NCBI GenBank assembly: GCA_937923945.1
Contig: CALDWC010000084.1
Coordinates: 1 to 17,377 of the forward strand
DNA: 17,377 nucleotides
From: an uncultured Treponema sp.
GTDB taxonomy: Bacteria; Spirochaetota; Spirochaetia; Treponematales; Treponemataceae
Reading direction: 5' to 3'
Shown here: positions 13,662-17,377 of the stretch, piece by piece
How the letters are laid out: the number at the start of each line of letters is the position of its first letter
Numbering within the stretch: position 1 is the stretch's first letter
The notes under the pieces: model-generated
Seen by the model: only the letters and a program-made list of their open reading frames with translations
Database searches by the model: none
Told to the model about the DNA's origin: nothing
Made by a program: the position numbers and the translations under genes

Positions 13662-14691
13662 TTTATTTTCTTATCAACAAAGTTTGTACCAAAAGCTGAA
13701 TCGTTATTTCAGAATGGTATTTTTTTCTCTGTGTCCGATATTTTTTACGATTGGCTTACACGCTCAAGCGGAAATTTCGCCGCAAGTGAAATCCCTCGTT
13801 TCCGCTTATTTTGTTGAAACGGACGAAAGTCCCGCCGTCATTGCAAAAAAATTTTCCGCGTCAATCGCCAAACTCAATGCCGCTTCCGATACATTGCAAG
13901 CGCGCAAGATTTTAGCCGCTTATGCGGAAACAAATTATTTATACGCCGAAGCCGCCGAGCAGTATTCGCAGGCGGCGCTCCTTGAAGCCGATCCCGAAGC
14001 GGTCTTTGCATTAAACCTCAAAGCCGCCCGTTCGTATTTTTTGGCGGGCGACAGTCAACTCAGTGCGTACATACTCAACACGGTTATTGCACAAGCGGCT
14101 GATAATGCCGTCAAAACGCAAGCGGAAGTGTATTTGCTGCTCGCCGGCTTGGAAGATGACGCAAACTTTAATGAAAACCGCGCGGCGCTGCAACGCTGCA
14201 TTGCCGATGCGAAATACGCCGGCTATATGCCGACACTGCTTTTTGCACTGTATTGGCTCACCGGCGATGCGCAGGCGAAAAACCGACTTGTGAAAGAGTT
14301 CCCGGCAAGTATGGAAGCGGAAACGGTACAAAATAAAGCAACGGTTTCGCCGGTTGCGTTTTGGTACTTGATGCCGCGGAAAAACAGTGCCGGCTCTGTA
14401 TCCGCGAGGGCTGAACAGACGTCAAATAAAAACGCGCCGGTGACAAAAACGTCGGCTCCGCCGGGAACGCAAAAGCCGCTTTATTATCAGGTTGGTTTTT
14501 TCAAAACGAAAGAAAATGCGGACTCGCTGGCTGCTGAACTTGTTGGAAAAGGATTTCCGGCTCACGTGATTGCCAAAACAAAAAACGCTTCCACTTCGTT
14601 TTCGGTTGTGGTCAACGAAAGTAACGGTGTGTCAATTTCGGAAAAATTACGGAATGCCGGCTATGAATGCTACCCGGTGTTTGAAAAATAG
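13636..14691 (+). CDS. Exported helical-repeat protein with a C-terminal SPOR domain
   Basis: The 351-residue product has an N-terminal hydrophobic export signal ending in HAQA (cleavage expected after residue 45). An alanine-rich helical region (about 50-230) follows, with TPR-like helix pairs such as ARKILAAYAETNYLYAEAAE and YSQAALLEADPEAVFALNLK. Next comes a Ser/Thr/Lys linker (about 245-275) and a SPOR-like domain (about 278-351; YYQVGFFKTKENADSLAAEL and AGYECYPVF). SPOR domains bind denuded peptidoglycan at division sites. The start is uncertain: ATG 13636 overlaps the LapA-like gene by 26 nt and gives a signal with an unusually long leading region; TTG 13684 or ATG 13714 would give a more ordinary length, but none has a clear Shine-Dalgarno sequence. 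The exact function is unknown. Confidence 0.75.
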   Translation: MTKIKLVFNLFSYQQSLYQKLNRYFRMVFFSLCPIFFTIGLHAQAEISPQVKSLVSAYFVETDESPAVIAKKFSASIAKLNAASDTLQARKILAAYAETNYLYAEAAEQYSQAALLEADPEAVFALNLKAARSYFLAGDSQLSAYILNTVIAQAADNAVKTQAEVYLLLAGLEDDANFNENRAALQRCIADAKYAGYMPTLLFALYWLTGDAQAKNRLVKEFPASMEAETVQNKATVSPVAFWYLMPRKNSAGSVSARAEQTSNKNAPVTKTSAPPGTQKPLYYQVGFFKTKENADSLAAELVGKGFPAHVIAKTKNASTSFSVVVNESNGVSISEKLRNAGYECYPVFEK

Positions 14692-14731
14692 GAAGCGCCA
14701 ATTAATTCTTTGGAAATTAGCGAAATATGAC

Positions 14732-14759
14732 TTGACAAAAAACTGTTTTTCCGTATACT
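14732..14759 (+). promoter_or_regulatory. Sigma-70-type promoter of tRNA-Cys
   Basis: A perfect TTGACA (14732-14737), a 16-nt spacer and TATACT (14754-14759). Initiation is expected near 14766, leaving only a few bases of leader before the tRNA at 14771. Confidence 0.85.
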
Positions 14760-14770
14760 ATTAGAACATT

Positions 14771-14842
14771 GGCGCCATACCCAAGTGGTAAGGGAGAAGT
14801 CTGCAAAACTTTTATGCATCAGTTCGATTCTGATTGGCGCCT
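14771..14842 (+). tRNA. tRNA-Cys (anticodon GCA)
   Basis: All arms can be drawn. The acceptor stem is GGCGCCA (14771-14777) with TGGCGCC (14835-14841), the D stem CCC/GGG, the anticodon stem GAAGT/ACTTT (one G-T pair) with loop CTGCAAA, the variable loop five bases, and the T stem ATCAG/CTGAT with loop TTCGATT. Anticodon GCA and discriminator U73 (14842), the main cysteine identity element, agree. The CCA end is not encoded, so a CCA-adding enzyme is needed. Nine T (14842-14850) follow directly and may, with the acceptor/T stems, end transcription. Confidence 0.97.
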
Positions 14843-14877
14843 TTTTTTTTACGTTTTTATAATAAGAGCAAAAGCCG

Positions 14878-15504
14878 ATGATTTTAGTATATAGTACTTT
14901 TTTAGCAGGGATATTATATTATCTGATGAGCAAAGAAGAACGCGCTCGGGGCTTTGCGGTATTCTTGCAAGGTGCTTTTCTCGGCGTTATTTCTTGTATT
15001 ATACTGAACTGGATTTCATTGACCGGTCTCACCGGTTCCGCTTCCGTGATACGTGAAACAATGCGGATTTATCTGCACTATTTCTTGATTCCGATGCTCA
15101 TTGCGATTCCGTTGTTTTTGCTCTTTTCGTTCTCACTTTCTGAAGAAACCTTTTTTAATATACCTGCAATGCTTTTAGGTTTATTCACCGTGTTATTTAT
15201 TTCAGCGACTTTTACCTACCGGAACGAACCGGAAACTTTTCGGCTTGAAATTTTATTGTTGCTGATGTTTACGGCGGTGTTTTTATCGGAGCTTTTACTC
15301 AAAATTTTTCTTTCATTCGGAGCGCTTCCGGAAATTGTCGCTTTTTTAATCGCTATCGGTTTACTGCTCGTATTGTGTTTTCCGCTGTCGCTGGTACTCG
15401 GTTTTTACTACTTTAACAATGCACGGTTTTTGACTTTTATCATTGCGGCGGTTTTATTGGCGTTACTGATTGTTCCGCAGCGCATTGTTACTATTTTTAA
15501 ATGA
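14878..15504 (+). CDS. Polytopic membrane protein of unknown function
   Basis: I do not recognise the family. The 208-residue product is almost entirely hydrophobic, with about six or seven membrane segments near residues 1-17, 26-50, 65-87, 91-113, 122-146, 149-178 and 181-203. Loops are short, with small charged patches such as SKEERARG (18-25) and TYRNEPETFRLE (112-123). No transporter, protease or enzyme motif stands out, and there is no conserved His/Asp cluster in the segments. The ATG at 14878 follows AAGAG by about 8 nt. It begins 35 nt after the tRNA-Cys gene. A TATAAT at 14858-14863 would allow a promoter with a very short leader, but only a poor -35 inside the tRNA matches it; read-through from the tRNA promoter is the alternative. 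The next gene has its own promoter. Confidence 0.75.
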   Translation: MILVYSTFLAGILYYLMSKEERARGFAVFLQGAFLGVISCIILNWISLTGLTGSASVIRETMRIYLHYFLIPMLIAIPLFLLFSFSLSEETFFNIPAMLLGLFTVLFISATFTYRNEPETFRLEILLLLMFTAVFLSELLLKIFLSFGALPEIVAFLIAIGLLLVLCFPLSLVLGFYYFNNARFLTFIIAAVLLALLIVPQRIVTIFK

Positions 15505-15566
15505 TTACACAACCTTTGAGATATCCTTTTGTTTTCCTTGTTATGGAAAAAACGCTTCCAAAATTC

Positions 15567-15593
15567 TAAACTTTTTGTTGTATATTCCGATAA
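15567..15593 (+). promoter_or_regulatory. Sigma-28 (FliA)-type promoter of the motA-motB pair
   Basis: TAAA (15567-15570), exactly 15 nt, then TCCGATAA (15586-15593). This matches the flagellar sigma-28 pattern TAAA-N15-GCCGATAA except for one base. A sigma-70-type extended -10 (TGATATAAT, 15628-15636) lies downstream and could be a second start. Confidence 0.72.
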
Positions 15594-15616
15594 AGAGAGA
15601 GGACTGACTATATTAA

Positions 15617-15682
15617 ATGAGAAAAAATGATATAATCACTAATGTAGTTATTAAGAATATTCCTCCATCGGAAAAGAGGTAA
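15617..15682 (+). CDS. Possible 21-residue leader peptide ahead of motA
   Basis: An ATG reading frame of 21 codons (MRKNDIITN...PPSEKR) ends 3 nt before the motA start, with the motA ribosome-binding site inside its last codons. An in-frame stop sits directly before its ATG, and the nearest Shine-Dalgarno-like stretch (AGAGAGG) is 14 nt away, farther than usual. It could be a coupling leader peptide or chance. Conservation would decide. Confidence 0.2.
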   Translation: MRKNDIITNVVIKNIPPSEKR

Positions 15683-15685
15683 GTT

Positions 15686-16465
15686 ATGGATATAGCGTCA
15701 TTTATAGGTATTGTTGGCGGTATCGCGGCTATTGTGTTCGGCGGTTATACCGGCGGTTCACTCAACGGGTTGTTCCATATTCCGTCGCTTTTCATTACAG
15801 TCGGCGGTTCATACATGTGTTTGTATGTTTCATACCCGCTGCAATATGTTGTCGGCATTTTTAAAGTATGCCGCCGCGTATTTAAAAAAGTTGATTACCG
15901 CGAAAAAGAACTGGTGCAAAAGCTGGTTGCCTTGTCCGAAAAAAGCCGCCGAAACGGCTTGCTCGCTTTGGAAGAGGAAATTGATGATTTTGAAGATCGC
16001 TTTATGAGAACCGGTTTGCAAAATGCTATTGACGGTATTGACGGTGAAGCGATTCGAGCGTTGATGGAAAATGAGTTGACACAAATGGAAGAGCGGCATG
16101 CGGTGTGGATTTCCGTTTTGAACGTTTGGGCAACCTTAGCCCCCGGTTTCGGTATGTTGGGAACCGTTATGGGGTTGATCGGTATGTTGCTCAACCTCGA
16201 AGACAAAACCGCTCTCGGACCGAACATGGCAACCGCCTTGGTTACCACCTTTTACGGTTCGGTTTTGGCGAACTGGCTTTTTATTCCGATGGCAACGAAA
16301 CTCCAATATCAAAACGATTGTGAAGTGCGCTCAAAAGAAATGGTTATCGAAGGCGTTTTAGGAATTTTAGCGGGTGATCATCCGCGAATTTTAACCCAAA
16401 AGTTGATGACGTATCTTGAGCCGAAAGATGCCGAAGCGATCGAAGCCGAGTTTTTGCGTGATTAG
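15686..16465 (+). CDS. motA: MotA-family flagellar stator protein (short, PomA-like)
   Basis: MotA and MotB form the ion channel that powers flagellar rotation (periplasmic flagella in spirochaetes). The 259-residue protein has the four-helix MotA layout: helices near residues 4-20, 33-55, 146-168 and 183-205, with the long cytoplasmic loop between the second and third. The functional prolines correspond to P153 (LAPGFGMLGT) and P201 (FIPMATKL). The loop carries the conserved arginine and glutamate that meet the rotor protein FliG (AIRALMENE and MEERH). Length, the opening MDIASFIGIVGG and the VGGSYM segment resemble Na+-type PomA more than the longer E. coli MotA. AGAGGT sits 5 nt before the ATG. 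motB follows after 31 nt. The promoter is sigma-28-like. No other flagellar gene is adjacent. Confidence 0.92.
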   Translation: MDIASFIGIVGGIAAIVFGGYTGGSLNGLFHIPSLFITVGGSYMCLYVSYPLQYVVGIFKVCRRVFKKVDYREKELVQKLVALSEKSRRNGLLALEEEIDDFEDRFMRTGLQNAIDGIDGEAIRALMENELTQMEERHAVWISVLNVWATLAPGFGMLGTVMGLIGMLLNLEDKTALGPNMATALVTTFYGSVLANWLFIPMATKLQYQNDCEVRSKEMVIEGVLGILAGDHPRILTQKLMTYLEPKDAEAIEAEFLRD

Positions 16466-16496
16466 CTTATTCAGAAGTTGGAATTAAGGATTAAAA

Positions 16497-17216
16497 ATGG
16501 CACAAGAACGAAAAAATAAAAAAGCAAAAGCGCCGACACAAGGTTGGCTTACTACTTATTCGGATATGGTTACGTTGATGTTGTGTTTTTTTGTTATGTT
16601 GTTTAATCCGAGTGAAATAGATGAAGTGCAATTGCAGGCGATGGCTTCCATTGCGGGCGATCCGACTCGCGGTGGGACTTCACTTTCAATCGGTCGTGCT
16701 TCCGATTTAGGCAATACTATCAATTCGCTTCCTTCGCAGGATAAAGGTAAAACAATGGGTACCGCGTTAAAAAAAGCAGTATCGCTTTTTACACCGGAAA
16801 TAAAATCCAACAAGTTGACGATAACGAATGATGAACGCGGAGTGGTTATTTCTCTTGCGTCCGATGCTTTTTTTAGAGAAGGCAGTGCTGAACTCAACAT
16901 CGAAGAAACGCGGGAAACGATAATGCACATTGCGCAGTTTTTATCTTCCGATATAGTCTCCGGACGAAAATTTCGCATTGAAGGACACACGGACAATACT
17001 CCGATCGACAGCGATGTATGGACGAGTAACTGGGAGCTTTCAACGGCACGGGCAGTTAACGTTCTCCATAGCTTGACCGATTTCGGCGCCAATGAAAACC
17101 GCTTTTCCGTTGCAGGCTATGCGGACACCCAGCCGAAATTTTCCAATGACACCGCAGAAGGACGGGCGTACAATCGCCGTGTAGACATCATCATTTTGGA
17201 TGACGCACACTTTTAA
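16497..17216 (+). CDS. motB: MotB-family stator protein with peptidoglycan-binding OmpA-like domain
   Basis: The 239-residue partner of the preceding MotA has a basic cytoplasmic start (AQERKNKKAKAP), one membrane helix with the essential channel aspartate D23 (TTYSDMVTLMLCFFVML), a plug-like segment, and a C-terminal OmpA-like domain. That domain contains FREGSAELN, EGHTDNTPI and AYNRRVDIIIL, which anchor the stator to peptidoglycan. The helix and following FNPSEIDEVQLQAMASIAGD resemble PomB/MotS (FADLMSLLMCFFVLLLSFSE) more closely than E. coli MotB, so sodium coupling is possible, though sequence alone does not settle ion choice. AAGGAT lies before the ATG. No terminator is obvious after the stop; about 110 nt downstream lies the second copy of the palindromic repeat. 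It is surely in one transcript with motA. Confidence 0.93.
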   Translation: MAQERKNKKAKAPTQGWLTTYSDMVTLMLCFFVMLFNPSEIDEVQLQAMASIAGDPTRGGTSLSIGRASDLGNTINSLPSQDKGKTMGTALKKAVSLFTPEIKSNKLTITNDERGVVISLASDAFFREGSAELNIEETRETIMHIAQFLSSDIVSGRKFRIEGHTDNTPIDSDVWTSNWELSTARAVNVLHSLTDFGANENRFSVAGYADTQPKFSNDTAEGRAYNRRVDIIILDDAHF

Positions 17217-17325
17217 TGCTTGATTGCAATTAATAGGGAGGACAGACGCGACGCAAAATCGATGACGCGCTTGACCGTCGATCCGCTTTTATTGATTTAT
17301 ATTTATGAATAAAAAAATCCGGTAA

Positions 17326-17368
17326 GGAAACGCTGATTAAAGGCTTGACGCCGTTTAACAGCGTTTCC
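17326..17368. repeat. Palindromic 43-bp repeat, copy 2
   Basis: Identical over all 43 bases to 5242-5284, same orientation, about 12 kb away. It lies 110 nt after motB, and the window ends nine bases later while similarity is still continuing, so the full element may extend beyond. Confidence 0.9.
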
Positions 17369-17377
17369 TAATTGTTT

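Noticed and set aside
16556..17092. 178-codon minus-strand frame opposite motB
   Set aside because: motB shows clear conserved motifs throughout; the antisense frame has no ribosome-binding site and no recognisable domain.
17271..17303. TTGACC with TATATT downstream of motB as a promoter
   Set aside because: The spacing is about 21 nt, outside the usual range, and only a 15-codon frame is visible before the window ends.

Overview
The window looks like a chromosomal segment of a spirochaete, most likely an oral-type Treponema. Four things suggest this: an elongation factor G of the spirochaete/mitochondrial type (AHIDSGKTT in place of AHIDAGKTT), the pgpH-ybeY-tlyC gene order, a sigma-28-like promoter in front of a motA-motB pair, and moderate G+C with A/T-rich spacers. 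The species cannot be named from the sequence alone. Almost everything is housekeeping or envelope related. I see no phage, insertion sequence, CRISPR array or recognisable defence system.

Layout. 1-2555 (+): a tightly overlapping trio of a 5'-truncated membrane HD-phosphodiesterase (PgpH type), the 16S rRNA endonuclease YbeY and a soluble two-CBS CorC/TlyC protein. 2629-5171 (-): an oligopeptide-type solute-binding lipoprotein followed after 2 nt by shikimate kinase. 5172-5421: a 250-nt spacer packed with successive inverted repeats; the first (43 bp) recurs identically at the right edge of the window. 5422-8777 (-): valyl-tRNA synthetase followed by a small RSH-type (p)ppGpp-hydrolase-like HD protein. 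8778-8998: a divergent promoter region. 8999-11773 (+): EF-G and an uncharacterised RecA/KaiC-like P-loop protein, closed by a clear terminator. 11914-14691 (+): miaB, from a promoter so close to the start codon that the mRNA should be leaderless, then a LapA-like membrane protein and an exported repeat/SPOR-domain protein. 14771-14842: tRNA-Cys(GCA) with its own strong promoter. 14878-15504 (+): a polytopic membrane protein I do not recognise. 15686-17216 (+): a MotA/MotB stator pair with a sigma-28-like promoter and no other flagellar gene beside it.

Functionally, several units concern translation and its quality control: YbeY (rRNA processing), ValS, EF-G, MiaB (tRNA modification) and tRNA-Cys. 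PgpH and the RSH-like protein point to two nucleotide second messengers, c-di-AMP and (p)ppGpp. The SPOR and MotB OmpA-like domains both face peptidoglycan. The observations most worth following are the palindromic repeat cluster and its second copy, the leaderless miaB promoter, the stand-alone stator pair under sigma-28-like control, and the EF-G-linked P-loop protein that seems to lack the usual catalytic glutamate. No spacer exceeds 300 bases.
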